IMG/VR virus record: IMGVR_UViG_3300032046_003054
Coordinates: 1 to 56,846 of that record
Direction: 5' to 3' (one strand)
Source: a virus
Length of the DNA: 56,846 nt
In this document: piece after piece, positions 32,982 to 39,944 of the stretch
How positions within the stretch are numbered: the first letter of the stretch is position 1
Layout of the letters: every line of letters begins with the position of its first letter
Notes under the pieces: generated by a model
Seen by the model: only the letters and a program-made list of their open reading frames with translations
Database searches by the model: none
Told to the model about the DNA's origin: nothing
Position numbers and translations under genes: made by a program

Positions 32982-33351
32982 CTATTCCCTCCTCATTATC
33001 TTCAATAACTGGGATTTCTTCTTCACTTTCACCATTAGCCTTCGGCTTTGAAACCACGAAGGAACTCCTATATCCTGCAGGGGTTTTGTTCCTTTTCATC
33101 TCAATCACAACAACATCATTCGGTTCGTAGTCAACCAATTGCGAGATGAGTGAGGCAGAAGAGGTAAAAATCTCCTTCTCCTCCCCGTCCTGCAAGACCT
33201 TTATCAGAATGCCCTCAACGTCCTTTCCTGCATCGTCTTGAATTGTTTTCTTTTCGTCTGAAATCAACTTTACCAAAACCTTCGGGGTTTTTTTGAAGGA
33301 TATCCTGTTGCCCCAACCTTTTTCTTTGCTAAATGTTTTCGCTGAATCCAT
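32959..33351 (-). CDS. Single-stranded DNA-binding-type protein
   Basis: 130 residues. A beta-rich core (KVLVKLISDEKKTI, GILIKVLQDGEEKEIFTSSA, VVVIEMKRNKTPAGYRSSFV) is followed by a disordered acidic tail ending DNEEGIDVKDIPF. The terminal DIPF with acidic residues is the classical SSB tip that recruits replication partners. The core is not a recognisable bacterial SSB, so this may be a phage-specific OB fold. Confidence 0.75.
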   Translation of the reverse strand: MDSAKTFSKEKGWGNRISFKKTPKVLVKLISDEKKTIQDDAGKDVEGILIKVLQDGEEKEIFTSSASLISQLVDYEPNDVVVIEMKRNKTPAGYRSSFVVSKPKANGESEEEIPVIEDNEEGIDVKDIPF

Positions 33352-33391
33352 AAATGTTTTTATTTATTTAATTTTATTATTCTCCGACCTT

Positions 33392-33619
33392 TTATTTTTT
33401 ACTTTTTTCCTCAACTAACTTTGATACTGCCTCATTTAACTCTTTGGCTTTCAATTCTTTGGTTTTTCCAATAATAGCATAAATTATTACTGCAAAAATA
33501 CCAAATAATAAGCCCATAAAGATAGCCAATCCCTTGCTCCTTCCATTTCTTTCGGCTATCCTATAACACCAATATGCTAAACCTGCTATGATTACAAATG
33601 GTATAATTATTTCTGTCAT
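33392..33619 (-). CDS. Small two-helix membrane protein
   Basis: 75 residues: IIIPFVIIAGLAYWCY and GLAIFMGLLFGIFAVIIYAI are two membrane helices; the tail is charged (KELNEAVSKLVEEKSKK). Function unknown. Overlaps the HNH end by 4 bases. Confidence 0.65.
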   Translation of the reverse strand: MTEIIIPFVIIAGLAYWCYRIAERNGRSKGLAIFMGLLFGIFAVIIYAIIGKTKELKAKELNEAVSKLVEEKSKK

Positions 33620-34092
33620 ATTTTTATTTTATTTAATTGTTTTTGTTTCCGACCTTTGTTTCTATAATTAGGAGTTAATTGATGACAATTTTTACAAAGA
33701 GTAATACCATTATCAATGATAAATCTTAATCGTGGATAGTTAATCCATTCTTTAATATGATGAGTTTCTAAATTGCCTCCAACTTTTTTGCAAACTTGAC
33801 ATCTATAACCATCTCTTGCAAGCACTGCTTTTCGCCAAAAATACATTTTTGAACTTGCTCTTTCTAATTGATTTTTTAAAGATACGCCACCTTTCCAATT
33901 TGGATTTTTATCACCTCTCATTTTTTGAGAACATTTTAAATTTCTTTTGCCCCACATTGGATTATTTTCTCCCATCATTCTCTTAGAGTGTTCTGGTCGT
34001 TTTTTTCCTAAATTCCATTTATTACCCAATTTTGCTTTGGCCATTTTATCTCTATGCTCTTTTGTAAATTTTGTTCCTTTTATTGTGGACAT
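33616..34092 (-). CDS. HNH homing endonuclease (NUMOD3-type)
   Basis: Start set at ATG 34092 (MSTIKGTKFTKEHRDKMAKA). Repeats EHRDKMAKAKLGNKW and GENNPMWGKRN precede GDKNPNWKGGVSLKNQLER. CQVCKKVGGNLETHHIKEWI and LCKNCHQLTP give the HNH site. About 158 residues. It overlaps the upstream gene by 13 bases. Confidence 0.92.
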   Translation of the reverse strand: MSTIKGTKFTKEHRDKMAKAKLGNKWNLGKKRPEHSKRMMGENNPMWGKRNLKCSQKMRGDKNPNWKGGVSLKNQLERASSKMYFWRKAVLARDGYRCQVCKKVGGNLETHHIKEWINYPRLRFIIDNGITLCKNCHQLTPNYRNKGRKQKQLNKIKI

Positions 34093-34271
34093 TTTTTTAT
34101 AAAACAAGAATTGCAAAAATGTTCGTGCTCTCTCTTTTCTTTCCCATTTATTTCGGCTATTGAATACTCAGGTATAATATATCCACAAAAATTACAGAGT
34201 GGCAACCCGCATTCGCAACAATAGTGATTTGCTTCTATTTTATTTTCTATATCGTAGGCACAGGTTTCCAT
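34080..34271 (-). CDS. Zinc-binding mini-protein, 63 residues
   Basis: ANHYCCECGLPLCNFCGY and EHEHFCNSCFIKKC give a dense Cys/His pattern for one or two zinc ions, as in B-box or RING-like mini-domains. Unknown role. Confidence 0.7.
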   Translation of the reverse strand: METCAYDIENKIEANHYCCECGLPLCNFCGYIIPEYSIAEINGKEKREHEHFCNSCFIKKCPQ

Positions 34272-34275
34272 TATA

Positions 34276-35271
34276 TTATTTTTGGCTTTTAATTATTTTT
34301 TCTTTCTCTTTTTCTTTCAGTTCGTCATTCATAGGCTTAATCATTTTATCCATTTTTTCTTCCCACTCCTCCTTTGACTTACACCCAGTTATTGTTGGCA
34401 AATACATACTCCAACCAATCTCCCAGTTTGGAACATACATACCCTTTGTTTTGTAAGATTTCTTATCCATCTGAAACTTAACCGACTTGCTTTCATCAAA
34501 AATTATCTCCTGCGGTTTTGGCGGCTCTTTCTTCTCTCTGATATATTTTGTCATCAGCATTACATCGTCTTCCCATAATTTATTCAACTTCGGGTCGTCT
34601 AATCTCAAAGGAAACTCGGCAGTTGTCAAATCATCTTTTGAGATATAAAGAATTCTTCCTTCTGGAAGTTTTGTCGCCTTCATTCCAGTAAACAACTGCA
34701 TTTTATGGTGGGGATATGCGTCTGAAAGATAATCTTTTTTAGCCCAGAAGACCATACTGTTCACCGACTTTATTTCATAAACCAAATCCTTCAAACCATC
34801 AGGATATTTTGCAGACAACTCATCAACCAAAGCCCTCGCTATTCTTTCAATAGTCGGCATCAAAACAAATAAAGGATTTGAATCAAGTTCTTTTTTAACT
34901 TTTGCCCAATCAGGTTTTCCCCCAGCAATGAAGTCTGGCTTAACGCTAATCCTCAAATGCTCGGTATCTGCTGGAATTTCATACCATTTATTATCATATT
35001 TCAACAGCCCAGAAACAATTAAGACATACCCTATTATTCTTTCAAAGAAATCCCCAGCGGCAAAAACCCTCAAAGTTCTCTCATCATAATCAAAGTCCAT
35101 TTTAACCCCCGTCATTTTCAAATACCTTTCATAGTGATTTTTCCCAATCTCCGAAGCCCAGATATGCTCCCTCGGCTCTAACTTTTTATCTTTCCTTTGA
35201 AGAGTAAGTTGGGTGTTCCAGATGCCCTGAACAGACCAACCCTCTGGCTCTACTTTTTTTAAGTTCTCCAT
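34276..35271 (-). CDS. RecB/Cas4-type PD-(D/E)XK nuclease
   Basis: 331 residues. HIWASEIGKNHYERYLKMTG at the N-terminus resembles the Cas4/RecB start; ISVKPDFIAGGKPDW supplies the Asp, DLVYEIKSVNSMVFW the ExK, and PHHKMQLFTGMKAT the QxxxY-like Gln. Likely an exonuclease for recombination or end processing, next to SSB. Highly charged C-terminal helix. Confidence 0.82.
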   Translation of the reverse strand: MENLKKVEPEGWSVQGIWNTQLTLQRKDKKLEPREHIWASEIGKNHYERYLKMTGVKMDFDYDERTLRVFAAGDFFERIIGYVLIVSGLLKYDNKWYEIPADTEHLRISVKPDFIAGGKPDWAKVKKELDSNPLFVLMPTIERIARALVDELSAKYPDGLKDLVYEIKSVNSMVFWAKKDYLSDAYPHHKMQLFTGMKATKLPEGRILYISKDDLTTAEFPLRLDDPKLNKLWEDDVMLMTKYIREKKEPPKPQEIIFDESKSVKFQMDKKSYKTKGMYVPNWEIGWSMYLPTITGCKSKEEWEEKMDKMIKPMNDELKEKEKEKIIKSQK

Positions 35272-35275
35272 TTTT

Positions 35276-35467
35276 TTATGATTTAATTATATTATCTTTC
35301 CCGACCTTTGCTTCTTCTTTGTTCGCCTCTCTCCAAAGATACTCATACTTCTGCAACAAATCAGCGACAGCTATATGGACTATCTTTGTCATCGGGCAAT
35401 TTAATTTTCTTGCGACTATCCTTATTTTTTTAATTTGGTCTTCTGCAAGACGTGGCGAATTTGACAT
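35276..35467 (-). CDS. Small DNA-binding-like protein (ribbon-helix-helix candidate)
   Basis: 63 residues: RLAEDQIKKIRIVARKLNCP then MTKIVHIAVADLLQKYEYLW is compatible with a short ribbon-helix-helix regulator. It is the first gene after the promoter at 35505-35533, a typical place for an early regulator. Tentative. Confidence 0.55.
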   Translation of the reverse strand: MSNSPRLAEDQIKKIRIVARKLNCPMTKIVHIAVADLLQKYEYLWREANKEEAKVGKDNIIKS

Positions 35468-35504
35468 ATCTTTTTTATTTTTAATAATAATACCTCATAC
35501 CTTA

Positions 35505-35533
35505 ATTATCTTCTTTTCCTGACCTGTTGTCAA
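35505..35533 (-). promoter_or_regulatory. Early promoter before the 35276-35467 gene
   Basis: TTGACA (35528-35533), 17-base spacer, GATAAT (35505-35510), with upstream TAGGGGGCTTGACAACAGG shared with 31794 and 38764. Confidence 0.8.
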
Positions 35534-35549
35534 GCCCCCTAAAAAATAA

Positions 35550-35870
35550 CTATCCAACTTTTAATGTTTTGATATTAAACTCACTTATTCTTTTTTCCCC
35601 GCAATGCAAATCTCTTTCAATTCCCAATCCACCTATACCCTTAAAACTTTCTAATTCCTGTAAGGAGAAAGAACCCCATTCATCATTGTGGTCTCCGAAT
35701 AAACTGACATATCCAAAAAAGATTTTATCTTCTGAGTCGTATTCGGTAGCCCACCAAGTTCCTATCCCTGTCGGATTAAAAAACTTGGCTACAACTATCG
35801 GGTCTTTTTCATTTTCCTGACTGCCAATCTCTGCAAACCTTTTTTCTAATTCTTTTGTTAATAGTTTCAT
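35550..35870 (-). CDS. DUF2958-like protein
   Basis: 106 residues. VVAKFFNPTGIGTWWATEYD, KIFFGYVSLFGDHNDEWGSF and GIGGLGIERDLHCGEKRISE match the DUF2958 layout (WYATEYDPE, FFGLV, LGYFSLxEL, IERDL). Widespread in phages and mobile elements, function unknown. Confidence 0.82.
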   Translation of the reverse strand: MKLLTKELEKRFAEIGSQENEKDPIVVAKFFNPTGIGTWWATEYDSEDKIFFGYVSLFGDHNDEWGSFSLQELESFKGIGGLGIERDLHCGEKRISEFNIKTLKVG

Positions 35871-35912
35871 ATTTGTCTTAAAATATCTTTTAGCCTCTTA
35901 ATTTTAAGTTCT

Positions 35913-35982
35913 AATTGCCAATCTAAGGGGTTTTTATTTGAAAGCCGAACATCTGCCCGCCCCTTTTCTTAAATTGGCAATT
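35913..35982 (-). ncRNA. Long intergenic hairpin before DUF2958 gene
   Basis: AATTGCCAATTTAAG pairs over 15 positions (one G-U) with CTTAGATTGGCAATT; inside, GGG pairs with CCC. It lies in the gap between 35989 and 35870. No T run, so a processing or stability element is more likely than a terminator. Confidence 0.65.
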
Positions 35983-35988
35983 TGGTTT

Positions 35989-36297
35989 TTATAGATATTT
36001 TTCAAACTTTTTATTATACGACCTTTGTATTTTATCCGCCTTCTTGTGCCAGTTATGTTTTACAATCTTATCGTTAAAATTATCCTCATCTAACAATTCC
36101 ACTTCTGTCGGATAGTCAATCTCAAAAGAATAGTAAGCCCCGAAGTCGTGAGGATTGAGGAACTTCCTAACCCCACCCCCAATTTTCCCGAATCTCCTTT
36201 TAAGAAAAGCATAGGCGTTTTCTTTTAACTTTCTATATTCTTCCGTTGTCAAATCTATTGAAACAGGGAAATCTATTGTTGTATAAGTTCCGTACAT
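35989..36297 (-). CDS. Hypothetical protein, 102 residues
   Basis: MYGTYTTIDFPVSIDLTTEE, RKFLNPHDFGAYYSFEIDYP, then a Lys-rich helical end. Not assigned to a family. The start is 1 base after the preceding mini-gene stop, suggesting coupling. Confidence 0.6.
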   Translation of the reverse strand: MYGTYTTIDFPVSIDLTTEEYRKLKENAYAFLKRRFGKIGGGVRKFLNPHDFGAYYSFEIDYPTEVELLDEDNFNDKIVKHNWHKKADKIQRSYNKKFEKYL

Positions 36298-36298
36298 C

Positions 36299-36436
36299 TT
36301 ATCTTGGAAAAGTGCAGTAGATAAGGAATGCCACGAAGGCCAGTAAACATAACACGAACTGGTCTATGAATTCCCTTCTCTCTTGCCACTTCTCTGTTTT
36401 AATTTTATTGAAATAGTTTTTTAATGCGTAGTTCAT
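36299..36436 (-). CDS. Single-pass membrane mini-protein, 45 residues
   Basis: ATG 36436: MNYALKNYFNKIKTEKWQER, then a C-terminal helix FVLCLLAFVAFLIYC. Basic N-half and one membrane span; possible early membrane effector, unproven. Confidence 0.6.
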   Translation of the reverse strand: MNYALKNYFNKIKTEKWQERREFIDQFVLCLLAFVAFLIYCTFPR

Positions 36437-36491
36437 TTTTTTTTGCTTTCTGGCTGAGGCGGGTTAAAGTGTTTCCGTCCTTTCCAGAAAA

Positions 36492-36593
36492 TTATTTAAT
36501 AATAAATTCGCTTAAAATCGTATCTCCTTTTCCTATATTGCAATCCCGACAAGATGTGATATAGTTTTCAACTTTGTTCAATCCACCCTTACT
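36492..36593 (-). pseudogene. Remnant of an HNH endonuclease
   Basis: SKGGLNKVENYITSCRDCNI then GKGDTILSEFIIK is the C-terminal end of a classical HNH endonuclease (PLSxGGxNxxxNLxxxCRxCN). The reading frame is closed by TAA just upstream, and no catalytic HH half remains. A different HNH subtype from the five intact genes. The rest of 36437-36718 holds no other convincing gene. Confidence 0.65.
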
Positions 36594-36624
36594 TTATAAA
36601 CATAATTTTTTAGCCATATTTTTT

Positions 36625-36667
36625 AGACGAGGAGAGAATTGATTGCTTCAAAACTCTCCCCTCGTCT
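36625..36667 (-). repeat. 16-bp inverted repeat
   Basis: AGACGAGGGGAGAGTT pairs with AATTCTCTCCTCGTCT along 16 positions (two G-U) with an 11-base loop, 52 bases after the GHKL gene stop. No T run follows on the minus strand. Possible factor-assisted terminator or RNA-protecting hairpin. Confidence 0.7.
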
Positions 36668-36718
36668 GCAATCAATTTTTATTTCTTTTCTGGTATTTCG
36701 CCAGAGAAACCCTTTTTT

Positions 36719-38116
36719 TTACTTAAAGAAATCGGGCTCTTTAAGTGCTATTACTATTAAGTCACCCGCAAGGCCAGTCAGGCATTCGTGGTATGACATC
36801 TCGGTATGGTTTCCTTTGCTGTGAGCCAATTCGTGGATTATCAAGCCGAGCATCTCGCCTTTCAAGCCGTCCCACCAGTCCGCAGGAATCTTGCTGACAT
36901 TGAAAGATAAAACATTGCCCCCGAAGTCTGCCATTTCCGTTGCCTCGCTCTTGAAGAAGCTCACTTTTATCTTTATCCCCAAAATTTGTTCGGCAATTTT
37001 TGCCACCAATAGTCCTATCTTTTCCTGTTTGGAATTTGGCTCAACGGTGGTTGCTCCCACCAAACTTTTCCCGAATAAATCAGTGGAAGAACTCATCAAG
37101 TCATCCTTTTTAATTTTATCCCACTCATCCTTAGAAAGCTCTGAACCATAAACCACATTGAACCCGTGAGAAATTGCCTCATCTATTGAGTTAGGGTCAA
37201 AAGGATTTGCCACAACAACTTTGTCCCCGAACCTTTTCTTAACTATTTCACTGACCGCCTCTTTCACTATCCTTCCATTGCCAGTTGCCTCTCTCACCCA
37301 AATATCTGAACTCTCGGACTTGTCTATTTCCTGATAGGTCATATTAAGAACTTCTGCAAAAATATTGCTTAGATATTTCTGCGAAACTGTTTCCCTATCA
37401 ATTCCCATAGGAACTTTTTGCTGGATGCTGATGTCATATTTACAGTCTATCTCACAGATAGGAAGCCCCATCTCATAGAGAATTGCCTTTTCAAAACTCT
37501 TTGCATAAACCCATATCTCTGTTTTCCTTTGCATTTTTTTCATTATTCCATTTTCCTCAATTTCCGTTTCAAGGCTTGTTGAAATTATCTGCTCGGGCGT
37601 ATGGTAGTGTCTTTCAATTCCGTTGACTATAAACTCAATCCCCTCCGGCACAAGATACTTTGAAATCTCATTAAGCATTTCATCGTATTCTTCCTTTTTC
37701 ATTTTAACCCATAAGACAACCTCGCTTCCCAGTTCTCTTTTTTGCATTACATTCCTTCTCCCTTCTTTTTCAAAAACTATGGTTCCTTTGGTTGTGGTTA
37801 TCTTTGCCCTTGTCGCCAATGCTATCGCTTGTTTCTCTCCCACATTAAACCTTCCCCTTTTCTGCGGGTCGGTTCTTTTAGAAGTGGACTTGAATAAAGT
37901 GAAGGCATCGGTCAAGTCTTTGAATCCCTCCGGGCTATCATCTATCACTTTTATCTGAGCTTCCTTTCCCTCATAAGACAATTCAACCTCACACTTTTTG
38001 ATATTCTCATCCCAAGCATTCTGAACCAACTCTCTTAAGATATAGTGTTTTGGCTTTCCTGCTTGTAAAGACTTAAGTCCCTCCTTTGATACTTCAAACC
38101 AATTTTTGCTTTTCAT
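36719..38116 (-). CDS. GHKL (Hsp90/MutL-type) ATPase with C-terminal HExxH motif
   Basis: 465 residues. RELVQNAWDEN (29-38) is the N box, VIDDSPEGF (57-65) the G1 box and GRFNVGEKQAIALA (88-101) the G2 box of a Bergerat ATP pocket. Residues 140-300 form a transducer-like region. Residues 370-465 end with GLIIHELAHSKGNH (HExxH at about 428-432) followed by a conserved Glu/His run, the signature of a zinc metalloprotease. It lies in the early block. ATP-driven proteolysis or a chaperone-like sensor are both possible. Confidence 0.82.
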   Translation of the reverse strand: MKSKNWFEVSKEGLKSLQAGKPKHYILRELVQNAWDENIKKCEVELSYEGKEAQIKVIDDSPEGFKDLTDAFTLFKSTSKRTDPQKRGRFNVGEKQAIALATRAKITTTKGTIVFEKEGRRNVMQKRELGSEVVLWVKMKKEEYDEMLNEISKYLVPEGIEFIVNGIERHYHTPEQIISTSLETEIEENGIMKKMQRKTEIWVYAKSFEKAILYEMGLPICEIDCKYDISIQQKVPMGIDRETVSQKYLSNIFAEVLNMTYQEIDKSESSDIWVREATGNGRIVKEAVSEIVKKRFGDKVVVANPFDPNSIDEAISHGFNVVYGSELSKDEWDKIKKDDLMSSSTDLFGKSLVGATTVEPNSKQEKIGLLVAKIAEQILGIKIKVSFFKSEATEMADFGGNVLSFNVSKIPADWWDGLKGEMLGLIIHELAHSKGNHTEMSYHECLTGLAGDLIVIALKEPDFFK

Positions 38117-38184
38117 TTTGTTAGGTTTTTTTTAATTATATTTTATTTTGGTTTTTACAACTTTTCCTTGTTGCGACCTTTTAT

Positions 38185-38424
38185 TTAAACCGACCAATTT
38201 CCTTCTTCGTCTTGCGTTGCTCCGTGGGCTTCTGCCCAATTTTCATTAAAATCTGTCGGACACTGGTTCGGCCTGTATTCATACAATCTTTCCTGCTCCT
38301 GCTCTTCCATCTCGTCCAACTTGCTTTCAAGGTAGTTCTCTTCCATCTCCCGCCAGTTTTTGGCGTCCAACATCAGTTGCAGTTTTCTGCCCGCCCTTGT
38401 TAGGTATCTTATTATGTTTTCCAT
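38185..38424 (-). CDS. Hypothetical acidic protein, 79 residues
   Basis: MENIIRYLTRAGRKLQLMLD, then a Glu-rich helix (ESKLDEMEEQEQERLYEYRP) and EAHGATQDEEGNWSV. ATG 38424 chosen over the preceding Met. No known family. Confidence 0.6.
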   Translation of the reverse strand: MENIIRYLTRAGRKLQLMLDAKNWREMEENYLESKLDEMEEQEQERLYEYRPNQCPTDFNENWAEAHGATQDEEGNWSV

Positions 38425-38438
38425 CATATTTTTTAATT

Positions 38439-38702
38439 TTATTTTATTAAACCTCTAATGACCTTTTTTGCTTTGAGAAGTTTTTTTGTCTCAGCAATGC
38501 TTAATTGCTTACCTACCTTCTCCATTTTTTTCAATTCCTTTAAATTCATCTTAACTCCGTGATTTTGCAACCTTACTTGTAAAACTTTTAGATTACAATT
38601 ATCGCAACATCTTCCGTCTTTTAAGGGTAAAGCGTTATTTCCAAAATGGGTATAATTACCTTTGCAGAGACAGCACTTTCCTTTTTCTTTATAGTTATTC
38701 AT
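38439..38702 (-). CDS. Cysteine-cluster phage protein, 87 residues
   Basis: KGKCCLCKGNYTHFGNNALP then GRCCDNCNLKVLQVRLQN matches a small zinc-binding family often seen in phages (CxxC...GNNAxP...GRCCxxCN). First gene of the early operon at 38764. Confidence 0.75.
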   Translation of the reverse strand: MNNYKEKGKCCLCKGNYTHFGNNALPLKDGRCCDNCNLKVLQVRLQNHGVKMNLKELKKMEKVGKQLSIAETKKLLKAKKVIRGLIK

Positions 38703-38763
38703 TTTATTATTTTATTGTTTTTATTTTTCCGACCTTTGTTTTGGAGTTATCCCCTCCATATTC

Positions 38764-38792
38764 ATTTTCGCTCTTTCCAACCCCGTTGTCAA
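38764..38792 (-). promoter_or_regulatory. Early promoter, weaker -10
   Basis: TTGACA (38787-38792), 17 bases, GAAAAT (38764-38769), preceded by GGGGGGGGCTTGACAACGGG like the promoters at 31794 and 35505. The -10 is poor, so the activity of this member is less certain. Confidence 0.6.
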
Positions 38793-38884
38793 GCCCCCCC
38801 CATAAAATAAAATGAAATAAAACCCTCTTTTATGGCTTTTACCTCTGTTTCCCCTATAAATGCCTAAATGCCCCCTGTAATTTT

Positions 38885-38935
38885 GCCTCTTAATTGCCCG
38901 TAGGAAGCGTTAGAAATAAAAAGGCGGGGAGATGT
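38885..38935 (+). repeat. Repeated intergenic element, copy 2 (opposite strand)
   Basis: GCCTCTTAATTGCCCGTAGG, AAGCGTTAGAAATAAAAAGG, CGGGGAGATGT on the plus strand matches 23081-23129 (minus). Followed by CCGCC, which can pair with GGCGG. It lies in the roughly 400-base gene-free stretch 38703-39102 together with a promoter pair and a terminator. Confidence 0.65.
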
Positions 38936-38984
38936 CCGCCCCTGTTTGTAGAGGAAAGTTGTTTCGCTATTTGGCGAATTAACT

Positions 38985-39020
38985 AAAAAGCCTCCTACAA
39001 AAGACAAGCTTATGGGAGGC
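38985..39020 (-). terminator. Intrinsic terminator after the lysis genes
   Basis: Minus strand GCCTCC...GGAGGC with a 19-base loop and a following TTTTT run. About 80 bases after the transglycosylase stop; closes the late transcript before the early operon. Confidence 0.82.
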
Positions 39021-39026
39021 ACAAAA

Positions 39027-39055
39027 TTGACAATTTTAGTTTCTGTTATTATAAT
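39027..39055 (+). promoter_or_regulatory. Plus-strand consensus promoter facing the lysis genes
   Basis: TTGACA (39027-39032), 17-base spacer, TATAAT (39050-39055): a perfect sigma-70 match, and the only strong promoter found on the plus strand. AAAATTGACAATTTT (39023-39037) is a perfect inverted repeat around one base and overlaps the -35, as an operator would. No convincing plus-strand gene follows, so an antisense RNA over the transglycosylase gene is the likely product. Confidence 0.75.
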
Positions 39056-39102
39056 GACGTTTAAAAGAGCGGTTTTATTACACTTTGTCAATTTCAAATC
39101 CT

Positions 39103-39605
39103 TCAAAAACCTCTCTTCTTACATTGTAAATTATCCCTATGTTCCATACACCAACAATCCCATAAATACATTTTGCCCTGCGAGAATAATTTAGCCGCAC
39201 AATTCAGGTTCTTATAGGCATCAAATCTATCATCTACATCACTACAACTCCTGAGCCAAGTTGAAAGCGTAAATTGACTCACGCCTTTTGATATTTTACC
39301 AACACCAACTGCATTCGGATTAAATCCCGACTCGCATTTTATAGTTTGGTAAAAATCATCAGATAGCCCATATTTGGCTTTTAAGAAACTTATAGCCTGT
39401 TTAATCTCTGCATCAGTGGTTAAAATCACTGTAGAAGCACCAGAATCGTCTGTGGCGTGTTTTACTGGTATAGTGGTGGTTTTGTATGTTGGCAATGCCA
39501 AGCCCCTTAAATAACCATTTTTGAGGTCTTGTTTAATCCCGTGAATAGCAGTTGTTGCAATCAACCCTGTGAGAATTATAAAGACACAAATTTTGGGTAG
39601 TTCAT
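39103..39605 (-). CDS. Lytic transglycosylase (SLT-like) needing a -1 shift for its signal anchor
   Basis: TIKCESGFNPNAVG holds the catalytic Glu and SKGVSQFTLSTWLRS the GxxQ region of SLT enzymes; LNCAAKLFSQGKMYLWDCWC lies near the end. It cleaves peptidoglycan. In frame, only a TTG at 39564 is available. ATG 39605, sitting at a strong promoter, reads MNYPK and then stops at 39576. A -1 shift at C-CCA-AAA (39591-39597) gives MNYPKICVFIILTGLIATTA, an export or anchor helix, and a 167-residue protein. Confidence 0.8.
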
Positions 39606-39611
39606 TACCTT

Positions 39612-39639
39612 ATTTTATCAAACCAAGAGGGGTTGTCAA
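39612..39639 (-). promoter_or_regulatory. Promoter of the transglycosylase
   Basis: TTGACA (39634-39639), 16 bases, TAAAAT (39612-39617), then AAGGTA and ATG 39605: little or no leader. Very like the promoter at 50562 (TTGACAACC, TAAAATAAGGT). Confidence 0.75.
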
Positions 39640-39640
39640 T

Positions 39641-39907
39641 CTATTTTCCACTCCCCAAGATACCTGTGGCAATTTCCTTCCCCTTGTCCAAGTTGTCGTA
39701 AATACCCGAAGTAAGGGCTCCTAAAAAAATTCCGTTCAAAACACTTGCCACTGTAAAACTCCAAGTCCCCAAGCATACCACAATAATACCGACGACCAAA
39801 CTTAGCAATGGAAGCCATTGTGTAGGAATTTTGGTAGTCTTGATAACGTAAATAAGAATACCAATTATCACTACCGCAGAAGTTCCACCAATTAATGTTA
39901 TATCCAT
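39641..39907 (-). CDS. Phage holin-like membrane protein
   Basis: 88 residues. AVVIIGILIYVIKTT, WLPLLSLVVGIIVVCLGTW and VASVLNGIFLGALTSGIYDN give two to three membrane spans with a short charged C-terminus, as in phage holins. Between the two lysins, completing a lysis cassette. Overlapping frames on the same DNA are shadows. Confidence 0.82.
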   Translation of the reverse strand: MDITLIGGTSAVVIIGILIYVIKTTKIPTQWLPLLSLVVGIIVVCLGTWSFTVASVLNGIFLGALTSGIYDNLDKGKEIATGILGSGK

Positions 39908-39944
39908 ATCTTTTCCGCAACCTTATTGATTCGGTTGGCGGATG

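Noticed and set aside
36639-36824. Hairpin at 36625-36667 as intrinsic terminator
   Set aside because: A strong stem but no T run on either strand, so it was listed only as a repeat.
38864-39106. 80-residue minus-strand frame after the transglycosylase
   Set aside because: It spans the lysis terminator, the operator and the repeated element, and its amino acids show no family; its resemblance to 22985-23218 comes from the DNA repeat.
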